Source of the DNA: Choristoneura fumiferana
Taxonomy: Eukaryota; Arthropoda; Insecta; Lepidoptera; Tortricidae
Direction: 5' to 3'
Assembly (NCBI RefSeq): GCF_025370935.1
Contig: NC_133494.1
Span: forward strand, 5,863,840-5,927,839
DNA length: 64,000 bases
The number at the start of each line of letters is the position of its first letter. Position 1 is the first letter of the stretch. The position numbers and the translations under genes are program-made. The notes under the pieces were generated by a model. It was given only the letters and a program-made list of their open reading frames with translations. It had not been told where the DNA came from and did not search any database. Of this stretch, positions 30,985-40,433 are shown piece after piece.

Positions 30985-31210
30985 AAGCTTAATGGTTATA
31001 TTAAATATAATGACCCGGATAACTCACGTCTTAAATCGCACGCGCACTCCGCACGCGCGCGTGTTGCAGCAGCCGCTGAGTCGCGTTGCTCCGAAGACGA
31101 AGGGCTACGGATTAGCCCGAAACATGTCGAGCTAAACTCGATTTAAGACGTGAGTTATCCGGGTCATTATATTTAATATGAGTGAGTCTCACGGTAGTTT
31201 CAAGCTTAAT
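30985..31210. mobile_element. Foldback repeat 'gacccggataactcacgtct'
   Basis: tattaaatataatgacccgg...cgtcttaaatcg (about 30998-31039) is repeated in inverted orientation at 31138-31180. The interior is CpG-rich and contains a hairpin followed by CGAAAC (gggctacggattagcccgaa, 31102-31121). I know this as a common lepidopteran repeat; its class is unclear. Confidence 0.7.
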
Positions 31211-31254
31211 GGTTACTTGACCTGATTTCAGAACTAAATTATTGTTATTATTAT

Positions 31255-31592
31255 TTTAAAATTTATGACGGTGGAAGCATTCTACACTTCCACTGAACGT
31301 AGATATAGTTTAGAATAGATATAGTTAGTGTTTAGTTTTGTAACTAAGGGACCCCATACATCCCTGTATTATTTTTTGTATTTTTTTTCTTTAATTGTAT
31401 ACTTACTATAGTTTTTAAGTATTTTATTTGTAATTATATTATTATGAAAAAATGACTTTCTGCCAAGTTTCTTGCGGCGCATTCTTCTTGTCAATGATGG
31501 TCTTTCCGAAAGCGCTGGTAGTTTAAAAAATGACGTGTAAAAGTGCCCATTGCGGCCTATTTACTGAATAAATGATTTGAGATTTGTGGCTG
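31255..31592 (+). mobile_element. LINE 3' UTR/tail
   Basis: It contains gactttctgccaagtttctt, gcggcgcattcttcttgtca and ccattgcggcctatttactg, and ends with gaataaatgatttgagattt, a polyadenylation-like tail. No coding part was recognised upstream. Confidence 0.6.
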
Positions 31593-31739
31593 TGCACTTA
31601 TTGCGATCATATACAGGTATTATTGAGTGAGCCACGAGCTTAGCGACAAAGCTGCATTCAAATAATTGGTTCTCATAGAAAATCGGTTGATTATATAATA
31701 AAAGAACATAGTTATGTTGAATTATATAAAAAATACTAA

Positions 31740-31965
31740 CTGAAACAATAAAAAAAAATCAGCGCTGGGAATCGAACCCAGGTTCTCAGCATTCATTCCA
31801 TGCCGCGTGCTATACCGCTACACTATCACTGGACAGGTGTACAGACACGAATTTCTCCTATGCACCACATAGCTTGTTTGTTTCTTATTTAGTCACTTAA
31901 GCAGTGACATTAGCGACATCTATGCTGTAGCCCTCATCGAGAAACTTTCAAAAAAGTAACAAAAT
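31740..31965 (-). mobile_element. tRNA-like SINE
   Basis: The tRNA-like part (31834-31759) is the 3' portion. A conserved leader of about 110 bases (gataggagaaattcgtg-type and cgacatctatg segments, seen here as their complements) is shared with 10790-10985. It is preserved better than the other copy. Confidence 0.75.
31759..31834 (-). tRNA. tRNA-like sequence in a SINE, probably not functional
   Basis: The minus strand folds with a T arm CTGGG-TTCGATT-CCCAG, a B box GGTTCGATTCC and an A-box-like TAGTGTAGCGGTATAGC. The acceptor stem pairs only about five bases (CAGTG with CGCTG) and no clear anticodon arm forms. Eight T residues follow directly, as a polymerase III terminator would. Repetition at 10804-10876 makes a SINE origin more likely than a tRNA gene. 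Confidence 0.4.
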
Positions 31966-31969
31966 TTGG

Positions 31970-33228
31970 AGTTCAAATAAAATATACTACAAAAAGACTC
32001 CAAAAACCAATCTTAATTGAATTATATAGTTTTGATTTTAATTGCATGTTATGATTACCATTTTAATTATTATTATTTTAATTATTTAATTTAACTTATA
32101 ATATATTCATTTAACTCAGGATTATAATTAAATGTAATGTTATGAAATCAACTTATAATGATTATTATGATTACGTATTGATTGTGATTTTAATTTAATT
32201 TTTTAAATTTTAACTTTAAATTGTATGGGTTTTAAAAAAAGCGTTAATAAGTAAATGTATTATTATTATTTGACACATTTACTTGGGCAGGCCTGGGCTA
32301 TCTTGGATGACAACTTCGCTTTGTGTTAACGACATATTGTGGTTAAACGCAAGCCTATTGTGCACTGAAAGTAAATTTTATGTCAATATTGAAAGGTTAA
32401 ATTACGCAAATGTTTAGTAAATATAATCATATTTATTATAAAATAGGAATACATCAGGTTGAGTTAAAATTATTTCAATACAGGCATTCAGCTGTAGGTA
32501 GGTACCTACAAATAGTTGTTGTTGACTAGGTATAAGTTTGAGAATAGGTTAATTGTGTGTAGATTTTTTAAATACTTTTATGGTTTTATTAACTCGTTTT
32601 ATTATCTAGTGTAAAATACCAAGTGTTGCAGCAATAAAAATGTTTCGCACGTACCTACGTTTTAACGACCAGCTCTTTTGAAATATACTTTCTGTAAAAC
32701 AGTTATTGCGCTGCAACAGGACTTGCACTGTAACTCAAGACATTCATCATATGAAGTGCTAATGGATGTCGCAAAACATTGCCGTCTTGAAATTGGACTT
32801 TCTGGAAGTTGCTGTGTCACTTTGTGAGATATTTTGTAACTTGACAACCAGAAGATGCACAGAGGGAAAAACTATAACGTACAACGCTCATTTAGATACT
32901 TCAAACAGAGTATTCGGCCGTTGCGTTAAATATTTCTCGGGACTTAATCAGGAAGTATTGATTGTATAACTTAGACGTTTCGACCACATTGCAGCGGCCG
33001 TGTGGTCACGAGTTCTATCCCGGCCAGTGAGACCATCTTCTAAAGGTTCAATCAACCACCGTTGCCCTGAGCACGGGGTATGCATAAGATGCATTTTCTA
33101 CACGGAAAAAAGGCTAATCTTAAAGGGGCTTAAACCGTCCGAAATACAATAAAGTGATCCGCGCGGGCGTTTATTCACATGCACGATGCATAACGACATG
33201 AATATTAAAGATTCATTCCTTTTTCGTT
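31970..33228. other. Intergenic, no gene seen
   Basis: AT-rich to 32640, then mixed. A segment at about 32975-33085 (gacgtttcgaccacattgca, cggccagtgagaccatcttc) reads like a diverged lepidopteran repeat. Open frames at 32662-32969 are unrecognised. Confidence 0.35.
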
Positions 33229-33463
33229 GCATTCCTTATTGGATATATATTCTTGTTTCGGCACATTCCGTTTTCGGCATAAATCATTATATATAACAAA
33301 TGAAATAAATCCTAGGTATCGTTATTTTTTATCAAGCCATACATATGTATACAGTAGTTATACAATAAATAGAATGCAAGAAAGATACACAAAATAATAT
33401 TTTCCACTGGTAAATATCACAAATACTTCATCGAATAAATATTGCATAGCATACAAATGCAGT

Positions 33464-33809
33464 CAGCGCCTGTTTTCAATACTAAAAAATGATTTTGGAC
33501 TCAAAGTAATTAAGTTTAAATGGGATTTTGAAATCGCCGCCATCCAGGCATTAAAAGCGGATTTTTCAGAAGCCACAATAACTGGATGTTATTTTCATTT
33601 CAAAAAATCACTTTGGAAAAAGGCGAAAGAATTTGGTGCAATACAAACGGAAGAAGGTAGAAACAGGAAGAATTTACACCAAAATGTGTACGAAATTACC
33701 ACTGCTACCGAAAGAAGATGTACCGCCAGCTTATATGGAAATATTAGAACTTGCAACGGACTCTGAGCATATTATAAATTTCACAACTTCTTTGTTAACT
33801 TTTAGATGA
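33464..33809 (+). pseudogene. MULE transposase fragment, frameshifted
   Basis: The first frame reads QRLFSILKNDFG, KWDFEIAAIQALKADF, then TITGCYFHFKKSLWKKAKEF. The DFE-A-I segment, followed about 20 residues later by a C-FHF-W-K motif, is the signature of the MULE transposase domain in animals. After about residue 65 the reading shifts by a base to KLPLLPKEDVPPAYMEILEL, which continues the family pattern to a TGA at 33807-33809. The N-terminal zinc-binding region and the catalytic C-terminal part are missing, so it is inactive. It sits inside matching inverted repeats, which supports the assignment. Confidence 0.82.
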
Positions 33810-34205
33810 GGAAAGTGACTGGATCATTATTTTGTGTGAATGAGGACGGATATAAGGATGGAATAACCGCCTTAACCATAGAATCCCAAAGAAACCTTCA
33901 CTGTTTTTATTTATAAAAGTACTGAAATCAGAAGCTGGATACCAAGAAATCATTTTACGAAAAATGCAGATTCATTGCGCAGATGCAACACGTTTACGTC
34001 GAAAAAAAGATATGGATTTTTTTATCAGGAACGGGTTGTTGTAGACGATTTCGTAAACAAAAAAATAAACGTTACATTACGATTACTTGGAGTTAACACT
34101 TGACAGATGGACGTGCCTTCAGTCAATTTTCAACTTTGACGTCATACAAATAAAGCCATTTTTAGTATACCGCTACCCATGTCTGTCTGTAAGATTACTT
34201 ATGTA

Positions 34206-34600
34206 AAAACTATTTTTCATCACACTTGCTCGTAAACAGTGTCGTAACATGCAGGCTACCTTAGTTGCAACCCCCCAAATAAAACCCTCGACCTTAATGT
34301 GCTTGTCATGAAACCCGTGGTCGGTAAATGAGTCATTGCGCGTACACATTTTCTTGCCATGAAGCCCAAGGTCGGTAAATGAGTCGGTGCCCGTACTGAT
34401 GGCGCTGCGCCGTGCCGCGTGCCCGTGCGCGCGCTGCTGCAGGACTACATGGACCACCACATGCACACGCACGTTGCGGCGCATGCTGCGGGAAGGGGAG
34501 GTAGAGGGCGACGTTGCCAAGAGCACAGCCTAAGGTATCGCCAATATTTGGAAGAATTATATTATTCTTTTACAAATATAAAATTTTTTACTATTTGATT
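34206..34600 (-). mobile_element. 'tttttcatcac' repeat element, third copy, nested in the MULE
   Basis: On the plus strand it starts tttttcatcacacttgctcg and runs to about ttacaaatataaaatttttt, where the far end is lost. Compared with the other copies it has the most CpG-rich central segment (34395-34510). Confidence 0.75.
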
Positions 34601-34799
34601 TTTGTATATTATTTAAAAGAAAATATTTTACAAAAAAATATTATTTTATTTTGCTACACAAGCAAGGTCACTAGTATTTCATAATATAATTTATTTATTA
34701 AAATGTGTCGAAACAAGAATATGCCGAAAACGGAATACGTCCAAACAGGAATGTGCCGAAACAAGAATATGTCCAATAAGGAATTTCATAGTAGTCCCC

Positions 34800-34994
34800 C
34801 AGATTATTGCTGTATTTCAGTGTGAATTTAGGTATTAATTCGATCGAGGTCCCTGTCAATATGCCTGCCAACATCCGCTCTGGAATTAAATGCCATGTTG
34901 AGCGTCCATCGTCTCTTAATTAAGAGTACCAAAATATCAACCATGTTAGCATTATATTGAATGTATACATTGACTTTATATTCTACCGTACGTT
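34800..34994. other. Intergenic
   Basis: Nothing recognisable between the MULE end and the next foldback. Confidence 0.4.
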
Positions 34995-34995
34995 A

Positions 34996-35133
34996 GTACA
35001 GTCAAGGGCTAAGATATCGACACGGCCAAAGTTGCAAAAATATGTATACACGGCCTTAATGTTAAGTGCATAAAGTCGTGTATACATATTTTTGAAACTT
35101 TGGCCGTGTCGATATCTTTGCCCTTGACTGTAC
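34996..35133. mobile_element. Foldback MITE, TIR GTACAGTCAAGGGC
   Basis: The 138-base unit is almost fully palindromic. Arms of about 60 bases (gtacagtcaagggctaagat...; ...atatctttgcccttgactgt) surround a loop of about 10 bases. Nearby TA dinucleotides would fit a Tc1/mariner-type target site, but this is not certain. Confidence 0.85.
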
Positions 35134-35192
35134 ATATACATCGATGAATGTATATGATAGGTTTATAGAGCACACCGTTACCCACCCGTCCA

Positions 35193-35471
35193 GGGGCCTA
35201 TTTCATCAAGTTGACAGGTCGACTACTACTTTCATAGAGAGCCACTACGAAAATACGTGTATGTTAACCACAAAACACTAGAATTAACGCAAACTTGACA
35301 CAGCTTTAATCTAACGTCAAGAGTTACCGACAAATCTACAAATAAATTTCAAATAGTTAAAGTAATCCTTGTTTCACTATCTAAATTTAATGACAATTAT
35401 TGTAAAAATAATAGATTGTCACTCGACATATCATTTTACTGACAATTGTCACGTTGATGAAATAGGAGCCA
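35193..35471. mobile_element. MITE, TIR ggCCTATTTCATCAA
   Basis: The left end ggggcctatttcatcaagtt and the complement of the right end ggctcctatttcatcaacgt match over about 25 bases. The interior is AT-rich with no ORF. Confidence 0.75.
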
Positions 35472-35544
35472 GAGTCCACCATGAAAACCGCTTCTTTGAA
35501 AGCGAAACAATTCAATGGTAGCTACGTGTGAAGTTTCTAATCAA

Positions 35545-35675
35545 AGGGGCTACTACGAAACTCGAAAATCGAAGTTCGTATCCCTCAGTCTCTTTCACTC
35601 GCGTATTAAATGACATAAGCATCAGCGGGACGGCAACATAAGAAGTTCGAGTTTGCACTTCGTAGTATAGGGCCT
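35545..35675. mobile_element. Short MITE, 'ggggctactacgaaactcga'
   Basis: The ends aggggctactacgaaactcg and (complement) aggccctatactacgaagtg are similar inverted repeats. The centre contains tttcactcgcgtattaaatg. Confidence 0.65.
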
Positions 35676-35722
35676 GGACTGGACCTGCATGGGAACTACA
35701 GCCCAAGCCCTCACAAGCTGTT

Positions 35723-36040
35723 ATTTATTGGTATTACACCTGCTCCTTTCTTCCACAGGTCGACCAGAAGTAGGCGGGGTCTCCACGCTTACGTTGTCAG
35801 TATGCCCAAAATCCGCACAAAGCGTTTTCGCTCTTCCTTCATCAACCGCACATCAAAAGAGTGGAATTCCCTGCCAGCGACTGTGTTTCCTGATAACTAC
35901 AATTTGGCCGCTTTCAAGTCCAGGGTGAATGAGCATTTACTAGGCAAGCGTGCTCCATCGTAGGCCTCATCCTCGCTTTCCATTAGGCGTGATTGTGGCC
36001 AAACGCAAGCCTCAAGCAAGCAATAATGTTTAAAAAAAAA
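35723..36040 (+). pseudogene. LINE 3' end: ORF2 C-terminus, 3' UTR and A tail
   Basis: The plus-strand frame (about 35740-35963) contains HRSTRSRRGLHAYVVSMPKI, FRSSFINRTSKEWNSLPATV and FKSRVNEHLLGKRAPS, then TAG at 35961-35963. The 'TRS...WNSLP..VFP..YNL..FK..V' pattern is the well-known C-terminal end of Jockey/CR1-like retrotransposon proteins. A 3' UTR (gattgtggccaaacgcaagc) and an A-rich tail at about 36030-36040 follow. It is 5'-truncated and the second member of the family seen at 10183-10335. Confidence 0.82.
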
Positions 36041-36093
36041 ATGGTATATAATTTATTACGCCTCTTCTGCTGCTTTATTTTGCCTAAAGGTTG

Positions 36094-36384
36094 CTACCCA
36101 TCACACCGTATCATCCATGACCATTATTATGGACCTATGGATGGTTCCTATCGGAATGTGTCAGGGTGGTGTCAGGAAAAAATGTATTCTTTGTATTGAA
36201 AAGTATGAGACTGCCCAATAGCATGTTTCTTAACCAGCCGTCACTGTCTCGTGCCATGCTCGGAGCGTCAAAAGCGGTGCCGATACGCTGCCGTTGACAA
36301 TGTTGTACCTAGTCCGTGTCGCGTTACATTCCGTGCCTGATACATTTCTATTACGGTCATGGTATGATACGGTGTAGTGGGTAG
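36094..36384. mobile_element. MITE, TIR ctacccatcacaccgtatca
   Basis: The left end ctacccatcacaccgtatca and the complement of the right end ctacccactacaccgtatca match, and both continue into ccatgacc. No ORF. It lies directly against the next MITE. Confidence 0.8.
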
Positions 36385-36392
36385 AGACGTTA

Positions 36393-36533
36393 AGGGGCTG
36401 TTTCACCATCCATTGATTAGTGTTAACTGACGGTTAAATGTGATGCCGTCTCTATTTATTTTGTTCGAATAGACGGAGACGGCATCACATTTAACTGTCA
36501 CTTAACACTTATCATGGATGGTGAAACAGCCCT
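36393..36533. mobile_element. Foldback MITE GGGGCTGTTTCACC, complete, TSD TTA
   Basis: The arms aggggctgtttcaccatcca and tggatggtgaaacagccct enclose an inner hairpin of gatgccgtctc / gagacggcatc. TTA flanks both sides (36390-36392 and 36534-36536). A 3-base TTA/TAA duplication would suit PIF/Harbinger, but I infer this only from length and sequence. Confidence 0.85.
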
Positions 36534-36539
36534 TTAGTG

Positions 36540-37020
36540 TAATATTTCTGTTTCTTTTACGTTACCAAAGAGATAAGCAGCGAGATTACACGTTACGCCT
36601 TGCTGTGCCGTCGGCATGCTGTTTAATTAAGTCATACACAGATTATGGGTCTATCTACTATGTGAAAAAAAAATACAAAATTTGTATGATGCAGTTTATT
36701 AATAAAAAAATATAAACGTATCTCCTTGCAGAAAGTTACATTAATCTGAATATTTTATCGTAACTAACGTAGTAACTAACTTGTTAAGGTGCATACATAA
36801 CTTACAAATCACAAGTAGGTGGGGCCCATATAAATGTCTCCAAGGTTTGGTGATAAATCATATTTCACAAAATACTAGGAATCCTGATCTGAACAATATG
36901 CAGCGTAAATTTATGATGCAAAAAATATCTTGAACTTGAACGCGTTTGCCTTAACCTCGTAAGGCCCAATGACATAAATTTAGGACTTACGTCAAAGATA
37001 TTGTCAACTTCACTAATTGA
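36540..37020. other. Intergenic, no gene seen
   Basis: AT-rich spacer between MITEs. Confidence 0.4.
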
Positions 37021-37025
37021 CATTA

Positions 37026-37170
37026 AGGGGCTGTTTCATCAACCATTGATTAATTATATTTGACGGATAAATGTGATGCCGTCTCCGTCTATTCAAATAA
37101 AACAAATAGAAATGCTATCTGACGGATAAAGGGCATTCATCCGTCAGATAAATTTAATCAATGGATGGTA
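37026..37170. mobile_element. Foldback MITE GGGGCTGTTTCACC, diverged
   Basis: It starts aaggggctgtttcatcaacc and holds tgatgccgtctccgtctatt. The right part carries tccgtcagataaatttaatc as the inverted match of the left, and the outer right end is degraded. Confidence 0.7.
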
Positions 37171-37382
37171 TGGTAATGTAATGGGGGTATGTCTCAAATT
37201 CTAATGATCCAAATTTGACAGTGCCCTTATAGAGCCTATACATACGTATTTTTTAAGCATAGATGTCGCATTTCGCGAATGCGTATTTACGGCGCCGCTT
37301 ATTTTCAAAAAGCTAGTACAAAAACGACAGAATCTAGTTTGAACCGCGTTGACGCGTAATATTCGCGCGTAAAAATATGTTA

Positions 37383-37906
37383 TGGGCGCTCTACACTTAG
37401 TCCGCGGATCACGGCGCGATTTCGCGGAGCGAACTTGCCGCGAATTTAACAACGACTCTACACTCGCAATGGTTCGCGGTATTTTCACAGTTATGTTCGC
37501 AACGTTAAATGAAATGGACGTTGAAGTAGCTGTTGCTGCGTCCCTAACTTTATGCGCGTTAGCGTACTACAACTATGTACATATTAAAAATAAAACGCAA
37601 ATTAAGAAACGGTGGAGAAAACGAAGGTGGTGGATGACAAGTATCCATCATAATCGATTTTTCACCAATTTCACAACGACGGTGCAGGTCCAAACACTCG
37701 AACGACTCGAACAATACTGACCGTCGCGGCCTGCGAGTGTGGAGTCATGCACGTTCGCGTCGCGTTCGCGCTTCGCGCTCCCTTTGACGCGGGACAAAAA
37801 ACCGACCAAAATTGGGGAACAAAGCGCGAAACCGCGAAGAATATGCGAAACGGCTCTACACTTAGCGTTCGCGCCCCTTCGCAGCGGGCTAAGTGTGGAG
37901 CGGGCT
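37383..37906. mobile_element. PIF/Harbinger-derived element, TSD TTA
   Basis: The ends TGGGCGCTCTACACTTAG and (complement) AGCCCGCTCCACACTTAG are inverted repeats, flanked by TTA at 37380-37382 and 37907-37909. That duplication and the CpG-rich 'cgcgaa' ends are typical of lepidopteran Harbinger elements. The interior keeps only the start of an ORF (37469-37720), so this is an internal-deletion derivative. Confidence 0.85.
37469..37720 (+). pseudogene. N-terminal remnant of a Harbinger-type ORF
   Basis: From ATG at 37469 the frame reads MVRGIFTVMFATLN, then a short hydrophobic stretch and a basic cluster, KKRWRKRRWWMTSIHHNR, then unrelated residues to TGA. A K/R/W-rich cluster followed by an H-R pair is seen near the start of Harbinger nucleases in insects (R-W-x-x-P-x-x-x-R region). 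The DDE nuclease domain is missing. The junction after HHNR is probably the internal deletion point. Confidence 0.55.
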
Positions 37907-38009
37907 TTATATGCGTGTAAGACCAATAAAATTGGATTTGCTGATAACTTTCCTCGTGGTGCTTTGCACCTTTATGTGAATTGCAGTTAAAAAAAATACA
38001 AATAAATAG

Positions 38010-38152
38010 TTTTAGCAACCCCCTAATGGGTTTAAAAGACCTATCCAACGATACCCCGATAATAAAGAGTTTACATACATACATATACATACCCCACAGA
38101 CAGACATAGCGAAACTATATGTTTTTTCCCTTTTGGCTACGAAACCCTAAAA
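38010..38152 (-). repeat. Internally deleted 'agggttccg' repeat fragment
   Basis: On the minus strand it has tagggtttcgtagccaaaag, tatagtttcgctatgtctgt and gataggtctttt-aaaccc, all from the family at 43882-44533, with the middle lost. Confidence 0.6.
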
Positions 38153-38319
38153 ACATTCAGATACAGTTTGCAACGCATATTAAGTACAGTTAACCTACTG
38201 TGCGTTGGTATTATAATATAGTACACTTAAACTAAATAGTTAGCTAATGTCATTCGGAACTCGAAACAAAAGATCGGTTTTCAAATTTATTGAATTAGTC
38301 GTTACTTTGCGGAGGTCCA

Positions 38320-38680
38320 TCCATATCAATGAAATAAAATAATTTATTTGCTCACCCGCGACCTGATAGCTAAGTTTATGCAAGATATGCGTGTTCATGC
38401 AGTTCCTCCACCTCCACACTGTAAGAACACACACAAATTACACAAACCCATCCATCACCACCACCACACTACACTGATGCGTTTCGAACTCAACCAGAGC
38501 TCATCTTCAGAGCAACACAATCGTACACCATGCTGCCAGATGTGAGACTAACTCTGGTTGGGTTGGTGTATTCTTACAGTGTAGAAGTGGAGGAACTGCA
38601 TGAACACGCATATCTTTAATAAACTTAGTTATCATAAGGTCGCGGGTGTGCAAAGGAATTATTTTAGTTCATTGATCGGT
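38320..38680. mobile_element. Foldback element with hammerhead-like motif, copy 1
   Basis: The left arm contains atcaatgaaataaaataatt and gctcacccgcgacc. The right arm is an inverted copy ending in ggtcgcgggtgtgcaaagg and tcattgat. The arms include gttcctccacctccacactg and its complement. A motif on the minus strand at 38476-38512 is described separately. Confidence 0.8.
38476..38512 (-). ncRNA. Hammerhead-ribozyme-like motif (speculative)
   Basis: The minus strand reads CTCTGAAGAT, then a GAGCTC/GAGTTC stem with loop TGGTT, then GAAACGCATC. Hammerhead cores have CUGANGA, a stem, GAAA, a stem and a cleavage triplet. Here one extra base separates CUGAAGA from the stem, so activity is doubtful. 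The stem is kept by a G-U pair where the other copies have A-U. Confidence 0.25.
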
Positions 38681-38689
38681 TTTCTTTTT

Positions 38690-39180
38690 CTTTCTCGTTT
38701 GAATCTTCGGAAAACGTAAAAACCCGACGAGTCCCGAGCCACATTAACATCCTGGTTGCACTGTACTTAAGTTTTTCTTATTTTCAAAATTTGCGGTAGT
38801 TATCCTTTTATCAATCATAATGAAACAGTTCGTATATAAGCATTATTCTGCTGGTTCTGTCGCAGCAGTAATAGGAGTAGTATCTGTTGCCACTGTCTCC
38901 GACGAGGCCTTTGTGCTAAGCGTGGATATCGGAGACTCAGTTGGCGTCGAGCTGGAAAAGCACGCCGGGTCAAAACCGTTGCAGATTACGCAAAAAAGCA
39001 CCTGGAAAGAAGCAAGGTGGTCTTTATTGTGGCAAAATGTCGAAGTTTATCTGGCAATATTTAAATGGTCGCGGGTGAGCAAAGTAATCTCACTTCCTAC
39101 TCATTTTTTTTTAATGTTGCCTGTAATATGTCCCACTGCTGGGCAAAGGCCTCTCCTTTCTTTCGCACTCATATCCCACT
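38690..39180. other. Intergenic; unassigned 120-codon frame
   Basis: An open plus-strand frame at 38820-39182 (starting MKQFVYKHYSAGSVAAV) has no recognised domain. Its 3' part runs into repeat words (gcgggtgagcaaagtaa, tcccactgctgggcaaaggc), so it is unlikely to be a gene. Confidence 0.35.
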
Positions 39181-39181
39181 A

Positions 39182-39398
39182 ATATTAAAAAGGCGAAAGT
39201 TTGTAAGTGTGTTTGTTTGCTTGTTTGATACCTCATCACGTCTAAACCGCTGAACTGATTTAGATAAAATTCAATGTAAAGATATATTGAGTCTCGGGGA
39301 CTTTACATGGGATAGTCTTTATCCCAGAAAATTGCATAGTTCCCGCGGGATAGCAATAAACTAATTCTACGCAGTCGAAGTCGCGGGTAACAGCTAGT
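39182..39398 (+). mobile_element. Helitron-like short unit 1
   Basis: It runs from ttaaaaaggcgaaagtttgt to gtcgcgggtaacagctagt. The hairpin-forming cgcagtcgaagtcgcg segment a few bases before CTAG|T is what a Helitron 3' end looks like. No ORF. Alternatively it is a SINE/RTE-derived repeat read backwards. Confidence 0.55.
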
Positions 39399-39620
39399 AA
39401 TATTCTAAATGCGAAAGTTTATAAGTCTGTTTGTTTATTTGTTTGATACCTCATCACGTCTATGCCGCTGAACCGATTGAGATGAAATTCAGTATACTTA
39501 CAAATAGTTTGAGTCCCGAGGAAGGACTTAGGATAGTTTCTAACCCGGAAAATTGTATGGTACCCGCAGGATAGCGATAAACGAATTCTACGTGGACGGA
39601 GTCCCGGGCAACAGCTAGTT
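39399..39620 (+). mobile_element. Helitron-like short unit 2, head-to-tail
   Basis: A second unit follows without a gap: aatattctaaatgcgaaagt to gagtcccgggcaacagctagt. The two units are about 80 percent alike by eye, so they are not a very recent tandem duplication. Confidence 0.55.
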
Positions 39621-39621
39621 T

Positions 39622-40430
39622 TTTATAGTTTATTGCTATGGACCTCCAATTGGAAGTAACGTCAGATTCAATAATTAAAAAAAAAATTGCCGTTGTTTAG
39701 TCCCGAGTGTGCTATTGAGTATAACTTACTCGTACAATTTATTTAACTTCTTTTATTTCTTCTTTTCATCTATTTATTTCTTTTCAACATCAATTTCGAA
39801 TATTGGGGGATCACAAAACTTGAAGCCATTTTTTTTTAATATGACATTTCCAAGTTTAATGTTAGTTTGGGTGATTTGTGAGTATCATTATTACTTATTT
39901 ATCCAAAGCAAATAATTTTATAGCATCCCATGACTCGTTTCACAGTCTTTTGAGCACTGGTTATTCAACAGCAAAATAATAGCGAATAGGGAAAATATAA
40001 AAAATATTATGTGAACACGAGGCTCCATTTGCTTAGCTTTTCAAGACTCTGGCAAAGTGCCGAGGCATGGATCGAACCCATATTTTATCTGAAGGACCAC
40101 TTTGCGTTACATAGACATCCTTTAAGATATTTCATACTTGTGGCCTCAGTAGATTACATAATATGTCTTCTTTCTCTTTTCTCTTCTGTCGGCTAGTTCA
40201 ATGCTATTATGAATTTTATTGTAAAAAGTATCTACAGCGAGTTACGTCCCATTGGTTCAATAGTACAAAAGAACATAGTATATAATTACTACAATCGAAC
40301 TACTGCCATATTTGCGTTAACCGTCGATCGGTGGGGGGTCAGTCCGGCCCCAATCTGTGGTATGGAGATTTACTACTTGAGTACGTCCACTGAGGTAACT
40401 AGAAAACCACTCAATTGTTTCTGGTTCAAA
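39622..40430. other. Intergenic, no gene seen
   Basis: AT-rich to 40010, then mixed. Nothing recognised. Confidence 0.4.
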
Positions 40431-40433
40431 CCC

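Larger units (their letters stand above)
33231..34784 (+). mobile_element. MULE-type DNA transposon with terminal inverted repeats
   Basis: The left end (attccttattggatatatat at 33231, then tcttgtttcggcacattccg) and the inverted right end (34784 back to about 34693) match over 50-90 bases. The ends are built from repeated ttcggca / attcc words. A broken MULE transposase (33464-33809) lies inside, and a different repeat (34206-34600) is nested in the right half. The target duplication could not be fixed because the outermost bases are ambiguous. Confidence 0.8.

Noticed and set aside
37648..38090. Overlapping minus-strand frames of 92-139 codons
   Set aside because: They are shadows of the CpG-rich end of the Harbinger-derived element and of a spacer repeat fragment.
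38820..39182. 120-codon frame starting MKQFVYKHYSAG
   Set aside because: It runs into repeat sequence and has no recognised domain. Composition alone does not support a gene.
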